This document shows, one piece after another, positions 15,929 to 24,468 of a DNA stretch of 64,000 bases. Location: positions 1 to 64,000 of the forward strand of contig NZ_JBFTER010000002.1 of the NCBI RefSeq assembly GCF_047229345.1. Reading direction: 5' to 3'. Each line of letters starts with the position of its first letter. Position 1 is the stretch's first letter. The notes beneath the pieces were generated by a model. That model was not told where the DNA came from. It saw nothing but the letters and a program-made list of their open reading frames with translations, and did no database searches. The translations under genes and the position numbers were made by a program. This DNA is from Cellulomonas_A sp047229345. GTDB taxonomy: Bacteria > Actinomycetota > Actinomycetes > Actinomycetales > Cellulomonadaceae.

Positions 15929-16996
15929 TCAGCCGCGGGCGTCCGGCCGGGCGCCGGACGGTTCCGGCGCCCCGCCCGCAGCGTCGGGCAGCCCCGGCAC
16001 GCCGCCCCGCGCCTCGTCGCGCACCATCCGGATCCACAGCACGAGCGCGAACCCGCCGAAGATCCACCACTGCGCCGCGTAGGCGAGGTTCTGGACGTTG
16101 AGCCCCGAGCCGGAGCGAGTCGGCGGCGGGAGCTGCGCGAGCGCGTCGCCCTGGCCGGGATCGGACCGGGTCAGCACCACGTAGCCGCTCCAGATCGGGC
16201 CACCCCAGGCGTTGACCAGCGCCGCCGAGCTGATCGCGTCGGTGCGCCCGGGCGCCGAGCCGCCGTCGCCCGCACCCTCCGACGACTGCAGGTAGCCCGA
16301 GACCGTGACCTCGCCCGCCGGGACCGCGAGCGCGGCGGCGTCGTCGGGGTCCGCGACCCACCCGCGCACGACCGGGAGCACCGGGTCGCCCGAGCCGGGC
16401 TGCGCCCGACCGGCGTCCCCGGACCCCGACTCCCCTGCCGGGGTCGACGCCGAGCCGCCCGGGTCCGCGTCGTGCACGCGCAGCGGGGTGAGCACGAGGT
16501 AGCCGGTGCGCCCGTCGAGCGCGCGACCCTCGACGAGCAGCTGCCCCGCGGGCTCGTAGACGCCGCGCGCCGTGACGTGCTGCCCGACGAGCTCGCCGCG
16601 GAACGTCGTCTGCGGCTCGAGCACCGTCCCGATCCCGACGGGCTCGGCGGCGGCCTGCTCGGCGCGGCGCTCGGCCGCCTCGGAGGCGCCCCGGATCTCG
16701 GCGCGGTCGAGCTGCCAGACGCCCAGACGCGCGCAGACCGCGGCGGCCGCGAGCAGCACGAGGAGCAGGACGAGCATGCGCGGACGCACCGCCGCACGCA
16801 GGAACGTCGTCGGCGGGGCACCGGCGTCGCCCTCGCCCGCAGCGGGACCGGCGCGCCCCTCGTCGTCCCGCTCGGGAGCAGCCCCGGCCGTGGCCCCCGC
16901 GTCGACCTCCGCCACGGCACCGGGCGCCCCGGCGTGACCGACGTCACGCCCCGCGCGCGCAGCGTCGGGACGGTCCGGGCCGGCGGGTTCGAGCAC
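15929..16996 (-). CDS. SURF1 family protein
   Basis: 355 aa from a GTG; the start is uncertain because about 65 low-complexity residues precede the first membrane helix. Two transmembrane segments flank an extracytoplasmic domain: the first is followed by LGVWQLDRAEIR, the second is WWIFGGFALVLWIRMV. The segments GVYEPAGQLLVEGRALDGRTGYLVLTP and LPVVRGWV are typical of SURF1, an assembly factor for heme-copper cytochrome oxidase. A Gly/Ser/Ala-rich insertion lies in the middle of the domain. No oxidase genes are nearby. The gene is divergent from the phosphoketolase gene. Confidence 0.85.
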   Translation of the reverse strand: MLEPAGPDRPDAARAGRDVGHAGAPGAVAEVDAGATAGAAPERDDEGRAGPAAGEGDAGAPPTTFLRAAVRPRMLVLLLVLLAAAAVCARLGVWQLDRAEIRGASEAAERRAEQAAAEPVGIGTVLEPQTTFRGELVGQHVTARGVYEPAGQLLVEGRALDGRTGYLVLTPLRVHDADPGGSASTPAGESGSGDAGRAQPGSGDPVLPVVRGWVADPDDAAALAVPAGEVTVSGYLQSSEGAGDGGSAPGRTDAISSAALVNAWGGPIWSGYVVLTRSDPGQGDALAQLPPPTRSGSGLNVQNLAYAAQWWIFGGFALVLWIRMVRDEARGGVPGLPDAAGGAPEPSGARPDARG

Positions 16997-17373
16997 GCCT
17001 GCACGGTACCTCGCGCAGCCGCCCGGGACCCCGCACGGCAGCCCGCACGGGCGGACGTGCGCGGCGCCCGGCGCTCACCCACGGCCCCGGTGACCAGCGC
17101 GGACACCTCCGAGCGGCCGCGTCGGGCCGGCTCGGCGCCGCGGCGCACGGTCGTGCGGCCCGGACCCCGATGGGGTTGTATGGGCGGGGACGGACGACGC
17201 GACGCGCGACCGCGCACCGCACCGTCGGAGGTCGTGCCTGGGTCGGACGTCCCGGCTCCACGTCCTGGTCCGCGCAAGGCTGGAACCGGCACCGCACGCC
17301 GCGCGCGCGTGGTGCGGGGGCACGCAGGAACGAACGACGAGCAAGCACCCAGCACCCACGGGGAGACGAGCAG
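16997..17373. other. Intergenic region between SURF1 and phosphoketolase genes
   Basis: 377 bp without a supported gene. It should contain the divergent promoters. An AT-richer spot around TTGTATG (17175-17182) is the only candidate -10 region for the phosphoketolase gene and is weak. GGGGAGA just before 17374 is the ribosome site of that gene. No palindrome or RNA motif stood out. Confidence 0.4.
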
Positions 17374-19890
17374 ATGAGCACGACGACCTCGCAGCACACC
17401 TCCTGGCGGACGGGCACCGGCGCCCCCGTCACCGACGAGACGCTCCGTCGCATCGACGCCTGGTGGCGCGCGGCGAACTACCTGTCGGTCGGGCAGATCT
17501 ACCTGCTCGCCAACCCGCTCCTGCGCGAGCCGCTCACGCGCGACCACGTCAAGCCGCGCCTGCTGGGTCACTGGGGCACGACCCCGGGCCTCAACTTCCT
17601 GTACGCGCACCTCAACCGCGTCATCGCGGAGCGCGAGCAGTCGACGATCTACATCACGGGCCCCGGGCACGGCGGTCCCGGGCTGGTGGCGAACTCCTAC
17701 CTCGAGGGCACGTACTCCGAGGTCTACTCCGACATCACGCAGGACGAGGAGGGCGTGCGCCGGCTGTTCCGGCAGTTCTCCTTCCCGGGCGGCATCCCGA
17801 GCCACGTCGCCCCCGAGACGCCGGGGTCGATCCACGAGGGCGGCGAGCTCGGCTACGCGCTCTCGCACGCGTACGGGGCGGCGTTCGACAACCCGGACCT
17901 GCTGGTCGCGACCGTCATCGGCGACGGCGAGGCCGAGACGGGCCCGCTCGCGACGAGCTGGCACTCGAACAAGTTCGTCGACCCGAGGACGGACGGCGTC
18001 GTGCTGCCCATCCTGCACCTCAACGGGTACAAGATCGCGAACCCGACGGTCCTCGCGCGCATCCCCGAGGAGGAGCTCCTCGACCTCATGCGCGGCTACG
18101 GCCACAAGCCGTACGTGTTCACGGGCGGGTTCGACCAGGAGGACCACGCTGCGGTGCACGCGCGCTTCGCCGCGCTGCTCGACGAGGTGCTCGACGAGAT
18201 CGCCGCGATCAAGGCCCGCGCGCACGAGGGCGACGAGACGCGCCCGCAGTGGCCGATGATCGTCTTCCGCACCCCCAAGGGCTGGACGTGCCCGCCGGTC
18301 ATCGACGGCAAGCAGGTCGAGGACTCGTGGCGCTCGCACCAGGTGCCGCTCGCGAGCGCGCGCGACACCGAGGAGCACCTCCAGGTGCTCGACGGCTGGC
18401 TGCGCTCGTACCGTGCCGAGGAGCTGTTCGACGAGGACGGCCGGCTGGTCGACGACGTCGCGGCCCTGTCCCCCGGCGGCACGCTGCGGATGAGCGACAA
18501 CCCGCACACCAACGGCGGCCTGCTGCTCAAGGACCTGCGGCTGCCCGACTTCCGCGACTTCGCGGTCGACGTGCCCGTGCCGGGCGGCTCGATCAGCGAG
18601 GCGACGCGCGTGCTGGGCCAGTGGCTCACCGAGGTCATCCGCCTCAACCCCGACAACTTCCGGATCTTCGGGCCCGACGAGACCGCGTCGAACCGCCTGC
18701 AGGCCGTGTTCGACGTGACCGACAAGGTCTGGAACGCGGAGTACAAGAGCGACAAGGTCGACGACCACCTCGCCCGCGTGGGCCGCGTCGTCGAGATGCT
18801 CTCGGAGCACCAGTGCCAGGGCTGGCTCGAGGGGTACCTGCTGACCGGTCGCCACGGCCTGTTCAACTGCTACGAGGCGTTCATCCACATCATCGACTCG
18901 ATGTTCAACCAGCACGCGAAGTGGCTGAAGGTCACCGACGACATCCCGTGGCGCCGGCCCATCGCGAGCCTGAACTACCTGCTCTCGAGCCACGTGTGGC
19001 GCCAGGACCACAACGGGTTCAGCCACCAGGACCCCGGCTTCATCGACCACGTGGTCAACAAGAAGTCCGACATCATCCGCGTGTACCTGCCGCCGGACGC
19101 GAACACGCTGCTCTCGACGTACGACCACTGCCTGCGCAGCCGGCAGTACGTCAACGTCGTGGTCTCGGGCAAGCAGCCCGCGCCGAACTTCCTGACGATG
19201 GACCAGGCCGTCGCGCACTGCACGCGGGGCCTCGGCATCTGGGACTGGGCCGGAACCGAGCGCCCGGGCGAGGACCCGGACGTCGTGCTCGGCTGCGCGG
19301 GCGACGTGCCGACGCTCGAGGTGCTCGCCGCGGCCGACATCCTCAAGCGCGAGCTGCCCGACCTCAAGGTGCGCGTGGTCAACGTCGTCGACCTCATGCG
19401 CCTGCAGGACGAGCGCGAGCACCCGCACGGGCTCTCGGACCGCGACTTCGACACGCTGTTCACGACCGACAAGCCGGTCGTGTTCGCCTACCACGGGTAC
19501 CCGTGGCTCATCCACCGCCTGACGTACCGCCGCAAGGGCCACTCCAACATCCACGTGCGCGGGTACAAGGAGGAGGGCACGACCACGACGCCGTTCGACA
19601 TGGTCATGCTCAACGACCTCGACCGGTTCCACCTGGTCATGGACGTCATCGACCACACCCCGGGCCTGCGCTCGAAGGCGGCCAGCCTGCGCCAGCGCAT
19701 GGACGACCGGCGGATCGAGGCCCGGGAGTACACGCGCCGCCACGGGGAGGACATCCCCGAGGTGCGCGACTGGGTCTGGCCCGACGCGGGCGAGACCGGC
19801 CGGGACGCGAGCGGCACGGAGTACGACGGCCAGCGGCAGACCTTCGCCGGCCACAACGCCACCGCCGCGACCGGCGGCGACAACGAGTGA
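17374..19890 (+). CDS. xfp: Xylulose-5-phosphate/fructose-6-phosphate phosphoketolase
   Basis: 838 aa, ATG behind GGGGAGA. A thiamine-diphosphate enzyme that splits xylulose 5-phosphate (or fructose 6-phosphate) with phosphate into acetyl phosphate and an aldose phosphate. The TPP-binding motif GDGEAETGP starts at residue 183. HLNGYKIANPT, GHGGPG and the C-terminal YHGYPWLIHRLTYRR are signatures of the family, and the length is typical. It is followed by pta and ackA, which turn acetyl phosphate into acetyl-CoA or acetate plus ATP, so the three form a bypass of lower glycolysis. Confidence 0.96.
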   Translation: MSTTTSQHTSWRTGTGAPVTDETLRRIDAWWRAANYLSVGQIYLLANPLLREPLTRDHVKPRLLGHWGTTPGLNFLYAHLNRVIAEREQSTIYITGPGHGGPGLVANSYLEGTYSEVYSDITQDEEGVRRLFRQFSFPGGIPSHVAPETPGSIHEGGELGYALSHAYGAAFDNPDLLVATVIGDGEAETGPLATSWHSNKFVDPRTDGVVLPILHLNGYKIANPTVLARIPEEELLDLMRGYGHKPYVFTGGFDQEDHAAVHARFAALLDEVLDEIAAIKARAHEGDETRPQWPMIVFRTPKGWTCPPVIDGKQVEDSWRSHQVPLASARDTEEHLQVLDGWLRSYRAEELFDEDGRLVDDVAALSPGGTLRMSDNPHTNGGLLLKDLRLPDFRDFAVDVPVPGGSISEATRVLGQWLTEVIRLNPDNFRIFGPDETASNRLQAVFDVTDKVWNAEYKSDKVDDHLARVGRVVEMLSEHQCQGWLEGYLLTGRHGLFNCYEAFIHIIDSMFNQHAKWLKVTDDIPWRRPIASLNYLLSSHVWRQDHNGFSHQDPGFIDHVVNKKSDIIRVYLPPDANTLLSTYDHCLRSRQYVNVVVSGKQPAPNFLTMDQAVAHCTRGLGIWDWAGTERPGEDPDVVLGCAGDVPTLEVLAAADILKRELPDLKVRVVNVVDLMRLQDEREHPHGLSDRDFDTLFTTDKPVVFAYHGYPWLIHRLTYRRKGHSNIHVRGYKEEGTTTTPFDMVMLNDLDRFHLVMDVIDHTPGLRSKAASLRQRMDDRRIEAREYTRRHGEDIPEVRDWVWPDAGETGRDASGTEYDGQRQTFAGHNATAATGGDNE

Positions 19891-19896
19891 CGCACC

Positions 19897-19926
19897 GGGG
19901 CGTCGGGACCACCGTCCCGGCGCCCC
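19897..19926 (+). terminator. Hairpin between xfp and pta
   Basis: GGGGCG-T-CGGGAC and GTCCCG-G-CGCCCC form a 13-bp stem (one G-T pair) with the 4-nt loop CACC, 6 bp after the xfp stop. No U-tract follows. It could partly terminate or stabilise the xfp message, allowing more xfp than pta-ackA. Confidence 0.5.
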
Positions 19927-19981
19927 GTCCGCGTCCGCCCTCCCCGGCACCCCGGGGACCAGCACAGAGAGAAGCAGTCCC

Positions 19982-22072
19982 GTGGCCCGCATCTACCTGA
20001 CGTCCTCCGAGGGCGAGACCGGCAAGTCGACCGTCGCGCTCGGGCTCGTCGACCTCCTCACCCGCACCGTGCAGCGGGTCGGGGTCTTCCGCCCCGTCGC
20101 GCGCTCGACGGACACGCGCGACTACGTCCTCGAGCTCCTGCTCGCGCACGACGGCGTCGACCTCGCGTACGACGACTGCGTCGGCGTGACGTACGAGCAG
20201 GTGCACGCGGACCCCGAGGCGGCGCTCGCCGAGATCGTCCAGCGCTACCACGCGGTCGAGCGGCAGTGCGACGCGGTCGTCATCGTGGGCACCGACTACA
20301 CCGACGTCGCGGGCCCGACCGAGCTCGCGTACAACGCGCGCATCGCCGCGAACCTCGGCGCCCCGGTCCTGCTCGTCGTGAGCGGCTACGGCCGCACGCC
20401 CGAGGCGGTCCGGCAGGCCGCCGAGGTCTCGCTGTCCGAGCTCGAGGCGAACCACGCGCACGCCATCGCGGTCGTCGCGAACCGCTGCGACCCGGGCGCG
20501 CTCGACGCCGTCCGCGTCGCCCTCGGCTCCGAGGTGCCCGCGTGGGCGCTGCCCGAGGAGCCCTTCCTGTCGGCGCCGACGGTCCGCCAGCTCATGGAGG
20601 CCGTGGGCGGGCACCTCACGGTCGGCGACGAGGAGCTGCTCTCGCGCGAGGTCGTGGACGTGCTGGTCGGCGCGATGTCGATCGAGCACCTGCTCGACCG
20701 GCTGCACGACGGCGTCGTCGTCATCACCCCGGGCGACCGCTCCGACATCCTGCTCGGCCTGCTCACCGCGCACGCGGCCGAGGGCTTCCCGTCGCTGTCC
20801 GGGATCATCCTCAACGGCGGCTTCTACCCGCCGCCGACCGTCGCGCGCCTCGTCGAGGGGCTCGGCGCGCGCCTGCCGATCATCCGCACCGACCTCGGGA
20901 CGTTCCGCAGCGCGAGCGCCGCCGCGCGCACCCGCGGCCGGCTGAGCAGCGACTCGCAGCGCAAGGTCGACCTGGCGCTCGCGCTGTTCGAGAAGCACGT
21001 CGACGGCACCGCGCTCCTCGCGGCGCTCGAGGTCCCGCGCATCGAGGTCGTCACGCCGCTCATGTTCGAGTACGAGCTGCTCGACCGGGCCCGCTCCTCG
21101 CGCCAGAAGATCGTGCTCCCCGAGGGCAACGACGACCGCATCCTGCGCGCCGCGTCGACCCTGCTCCAGCGCGGCGTCGCGGACATCACGCTGCTGGGCG
21201 ACGAGACGGCGATCCGGGCCCGCGGCGTCGAGCTCGGGCTGCGGCTCGACGACGCGCACGTCGTGGACCCCGCGTCGGGCGAGCTCTTCGAGCGCTTCGC
21301 CGAGGAGTACACCGAGCTGCGCCGGCACAAGGGCATGACGCTCGACCGGGCCCGCGAGATCGTCGCGGACGTGTCGTACTTCGGCACGATGATGGTCCAG
21401 CTCGGGCTCGCGGACGGCATGGTCTCGGGCGCGCTGCACACCACGGCGCACACGATCAAGCCGTCGTTCGAGATCATCAAGACGGTCCCGGGCGTCTCGA
21501 TCGTCTCGTCGGTGTTCCTCATGTGCCTCGAGGACCGGGTGCTCGTGTACGGGGACTGCGCGGTCAACCCGGACCCGACCGCCGAGCAGCTCGCGGACAT
21601 CGCGATCTCCTCCGCGGCCACCGCGAGCCAGTTCGGCATCGAGCCGCGCGTCGCGATGCTGTCGTACTCGACGGGCGCGTCGGGCTCGGGCGCGGACGTC
21701 GACAAGGTCCGCCGCGCGACCGAGCTCGTGCGCGAGCGCCGCCCCGACCTGAGCGTCGAGGGCCCCATCCAGTACGACGCGGCCGTCGACGCCTCGGTCG
21801 CGCAGACCAAGATGCCCGACTCCGCGGTGGCGGGCCGGGCCACGGTGTTCGTCTTCCCCGACCTCAACACCGGCAACAACACCTACAAGGCGGTCCAGCG
21901 CTCCGCGGGAGCCGTGGCCGTCGGCCCCGTGCTGCAGGGGCTGCGCAAGCCCGTCAACGACCTCTCGCGAGGCGCGCTCGTCCAGGACATCGTCAACACC
22001 GTCGCGATCACCGCGATCCAGGCGCAGGCGCTCGACGCGCTCGGCGCGTCCGACCCGGAAGGCCTCCAGTGA
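19982..22072 (+). CDS. pta: Phosphate acetyltransferase (long form)
   Basis: 696 aa, GTG start. The N-terminal P-loop domain begins TSSEGETGKSTVALGL, the middle carries a DRTGG-type domain, and the C-terminal PTA_PTB catalytic domain starts near residue 360 with RQKIVLPEGNDDRIL. This is the three-domain form found in actinobacteria and E. coli. It interconverts acetyl phosphate and acetyl-CoA. The stop overlaps the ackA start (GTGA), so the two are coupled, and it lies 91 bp behind the phosphoketolase gene. Confidence 0.96.
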   Translation: MARIYLTSSEGETGKSTVALGLVDLLTRTVQRVGVFRPVARSTDTRDYVLELLLAHDGVDLAYDDCVGVTYEQVHADPEAALAEIVQRYHAVERQCDAVVIVGTDYTDVAGPTELAYNARIAANLGAPVLLVVSGYGRTPEAVRQAAEVSLSELEANHAHAIAVVANRCDPGALDAVRVALGSEVPAWALPEEPFLSAPTVRQLMEAVGGHLTVGDEELLSREVVDVLVGAMSIEHLLDRLHDGVVVITPGDRSDILLGLLTAHAAEGFPSLSGIILNGGFYPPPTVARLVEGLGARLPIIRTDLGTFRSASAAARTRGRLSSDSQRKVDLALALFEKHVDGTALLAALEVPRIEVVTPLMFEYELLDRARSSRQKIVLPEGNDDRILRAASTLLQRGVADITLLGDETAIRARGVELGLRLDDAHVVDPASGELFERFAEEYTELRRHKGMTLDRAREIVADVSYFGTMMVQLGLADGMVSGALHTTAHTIKPSFEIIKTVPGVSIVSSVFLMCLEDRVLVYGDCAVNPDPTAEQLADIAISSAATASQFGIEPRVAMLSYSTGASGSGADVDKVRRATELVRERRPDLSVEGPIQYDAAVDASVAQTKMPDSAVAGRATVFVFPDLNTGNNTYKAVQRSAGAVAVGPVLQGLRKPVNDLSRGALVQDIVNTVAITAIQAQALDALGASDPEGLQ

Positions 22073-23265
22073 GCACTCGCGTCCTCGTCATCAACTCCGG
22101 CTCGTCCTCGATCAAGTACCAGCTGATCGACGTCGAGACGCACGAGGCCCTCGCCACGGGGCTCGTCGAGCGGATCGGCCAGCCGACCGGCCGGCTCAAG
22201 CACACCGGGCCCGCGGGCACGACGACGCTCGAGCAGCCCGTCCCCGACCACGAGGCCGGCATGGCGCTGGTCCTGCAGCTGTTCGAGGAGCACGGCCCGC
22301 ACCTCGTCGAGTCGGAGCTCGCGGCCGTCGGGCACCGCATCGTGCAGGGTGGCAGCGTCTTCGCCGGTCCCGCGGTGATCGACGACGCGGTCCTCCAGCA
22401 GATCGACGACCTCTCCTCGCTCGCACCGCTGCACAACCCCGCGAACGTCTCGGGCGTGAAGGCTGCGCGGCACGCGTTCCCGTCGACCCCGCACGTCGCG
22501 GTCTTCGACACCGCGTTCCACAGCACGCTCGAGCCCGCCGCGTACGAGTACGCGATCGACCGTGAGGTCGCCCGCCGGTACGCGATCCGCCGCTACGGCG
22601 CGCACGGCACCTCGCACCTGTACGTGTCCCGGCAGACGGCCGCGTTCCTCGGCAAGGACCCCGCCGACCTCAACGTCATCGTGCTGCACCTCGGTAACGG
22701 CGCCTCCGCGACCGCGGTCCGCGGCGGGCGGTCGGTCGAGACGTCGATGGGCCTGACCCCGCTCGAGGGCCTCGTCATGGGCACGCGCTCGGGCGACATC
22801 GACCCCGCGGTGCTGCTCCACCTCGCGCGCGTCGCCGGGATGTCGATCGACGAGCTCGACGACCTGCTCAACCGCCGGTCGGGGATGCTCGGGCTCGCCG
22901 GGCACACGGACATGCGCGACGTGCACGCCGCCGTCGACGCGGGCGACGAGAACGCCCGCACGGCGCTCGACGTGTACTACCACCGCCTCAAGGGCTACGT
23001 CGGCAGCTACTACGCGCACCTCGGCCGGGTCGACGCGATCGTGTTCACCGCGGGCATCGGCGAGAACGACCACCTGGTCCGGGCCGGCGCCCTCGCGGGC
23101 CTCGAGCGCCTGGGCATCGAGGTGGACCCGGAGCGCAACACCGGCCGGGTCACCGAGGACACGGTCATCTCGCCCGAGGGCGCCGAGGTCGCGGTCCTCG
23201 TCATCCCCACGAACGAGGAGCTCGAGATCGCCCGCCAGGCGGTCGAGACCATCGCGGCGGGCTGA
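22069..23265 (+). CDS. ackA: Acetate kinase
   Basis: 398 aa from the GTG overlapping the pta stop. The phosphate loop NSGSSSIKYQL near the N-terminus, the conserved AHGTSHLYV segment, HLGNGAS, and FTAGIGEND near the C-terminus are all acetate-kinase signatures. It makes ATP and acetate from acetyl phosphate (or the reverse during acetate uptake). A long symmetric hairpin follows the stop. Length and motifs are complete. Confidence 0.97.
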   Translation: MSTRVLVINSGSSSIKYQLIDVETHEALATGLVERIGQPTGRLKHTGPAGTTTLEQPVPDHEAGMALVLQLFEEHGPHLVESELAAVGHRIVQGGSVFAGPAVIDDAVLQQIDDLSSLAPLHNPANVSGVKAARHAFPSTPHVAVFDTAFHSTLEPAAYEYAIDREVARRYAIRRYGAHGTSHLYVSRQTAAFLGKDPADLNVIVLHLGNGASATAVRGGRSVETSMGLTPLEGLVMGTRSGDIDPAVLLHLARVAGMSIDELDDLLNRRSGMLGLAGHTDMRDVHAAVDAGDENARTALDVYYHRLKGYVGSYYAHLGRVDAIVFTAGIGENDHLVRAGALAGLERLGIEVDPERNTGRVTEDTVISPEGAEVAVLVIPTNEELEIARQAVETIAAG

Positions 23266-23305
23266 CGTCCGCACACCGGCCCGCACGGGCTGGGCGCGCG
23301 AGCCG

Positions 23306-23340
23306 ACGGCCGCGTCCGGACCACGTCCGGTCGCGGCCGT
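23306..23340. terminator. Bidirectional terminator hairpin after ackA
   Basis: ACGGCCGCG-T-CCGGAC, loop CAC, GTCCGG-T-CGCGGCCGT: a 15-bp stem broken by one T-T mismatch. It lies between convergent ackA and the esterase gene and could serve both. No T-tract. Confidence 0.7.
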
Positions 23341-23395
23341 CCGCGTCTGCGCGTCCGCCTGCGCCGGGCCCGGAACCGGGACCCGGGTCGCCGCG

Positions 23396-24468
23396 TCAGT
23401 CCTCGTCGCCCGCCGCCTGCTCGAACGCCGGCACGTGCCGCGGGGTCCGCGCGGCCACCTCGGGGCGGAGCCGGTCGGCGAGGAACGCCACGACGCGCTC
23501 CAGGACCGGGACGGGGTCGACCCCGACCAGGCAGTGGTCGGCGCCCGGGACGACGTCGAGCGTCACGTCGGGCGCTCCCGCGGCGACGAGGTCGTCGTGC
23601 AGCCGGCGGCTCAGTGCGGGCGGGACCGTCCGGTCGGAGTCGCCGGTCACGAGGAGGACGGGCGGGTGCGGCGCCCCCGGCTCGGCGAGCTCGGTGAACG
23701 TCTCGACCGCCCGGTGCAGCGACGCCCGCAGGCTCGTGTCGTCGTCGACGAGGTCGGCGGGCCGGCCCCCGAGCAGCCGTGCCTCCGGGGTGTCGGCCTC
23801 CTGCTCGGGCGTGAGCCCCTTGCTCGCGACCTGGGCGACGAGGTCGGTCGGCGTGTAGAGCAGGACGAGCGCCTGGACCCGGCCCCCGATGCTCCCGTAG
23901 CCCGCGAGCGCCGCGGCCCCGGCGAGGTGGCCGCCCGCGCTCTCGCCCGCGAGCGCGAACCGGTCCTGGTCGAGGCCGAGGTCCCGGCCGTGCACCCGGA
24001 GGTGGCGGACCGCGTTCGACACGTCGTCGCGCGGTCCCGGGAACCGCGCCTCGCCCGAGAGGCGGTAGTCGACCGTCGCGACCGCGAGCCCCGCGCGCAC
24101 GAGCGCCGTGAACAGCCACCCTCGGGCCACCCGTCGGGCGTCGAGCGCCGGTGCCCCTCCTGCCACCCGCCGCCGTGCACCCACACCACGCACGGCCACC
24201 CGGTCGCGGGCGCCGGCCCGGCGGGCACGTGCAGGTCGAGCAGCAGCGGGCGCACGCCGCGCCAAACCGAGTACGCGACGTCGAGCCGGCTCCGGGCACC
24301 GGGCACGACCCCCTCGACGTGCGGCGGCAGCAGGTTCCGCCCGAACGTCGGCACGGCGTACGCGGAGAGGTCGACCGGGCCGCGCGCGTCCGCTGCAGCG
24401 GTCGCATCCCATCCCGCTCGCACGCTGCCCGCCGGAGCCGGTCCGCCGTCCGCCGCGCCCCCGGTCAC
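23396..24468 (-). pseudogene. Alpha/beta hydrolase (esterase), frameshifted
   Basis: The start GTG overlaps the gabD2 stop (GTGA). The first about 115 residues read as a fold-3 hydrolase, including LLLDLHVPAG and the oxyanion motif HGGGWQEG, then the frame is lost at PEG (24119-24122). The rest, from GWLFTALVRAGLAV through the nucleophile motif GESAGGH and GADHCLVG to the stop, lies in the next frame. Adding one G to the GGG run on the minus strand would restore about 357 codons. The lesion is in a short homopolymer, so a sequencing error is plausible; otherwise the gene is dead. Probably co-transcribed with gabD2. Confidence 0.75.

Noticed and set aside
17155..17185. CCCCGATGGGG element as an operator of xfp
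   Set aside because: Only 4-bp GC arms, expected often by chance in this composition.
16171..19992. 1273-codon open frame on the minus strand over the phosphoketolase gene
   Set aside because: Antisense shadow of xfp and SURF1 with no recognisable domain and no ribosome site.
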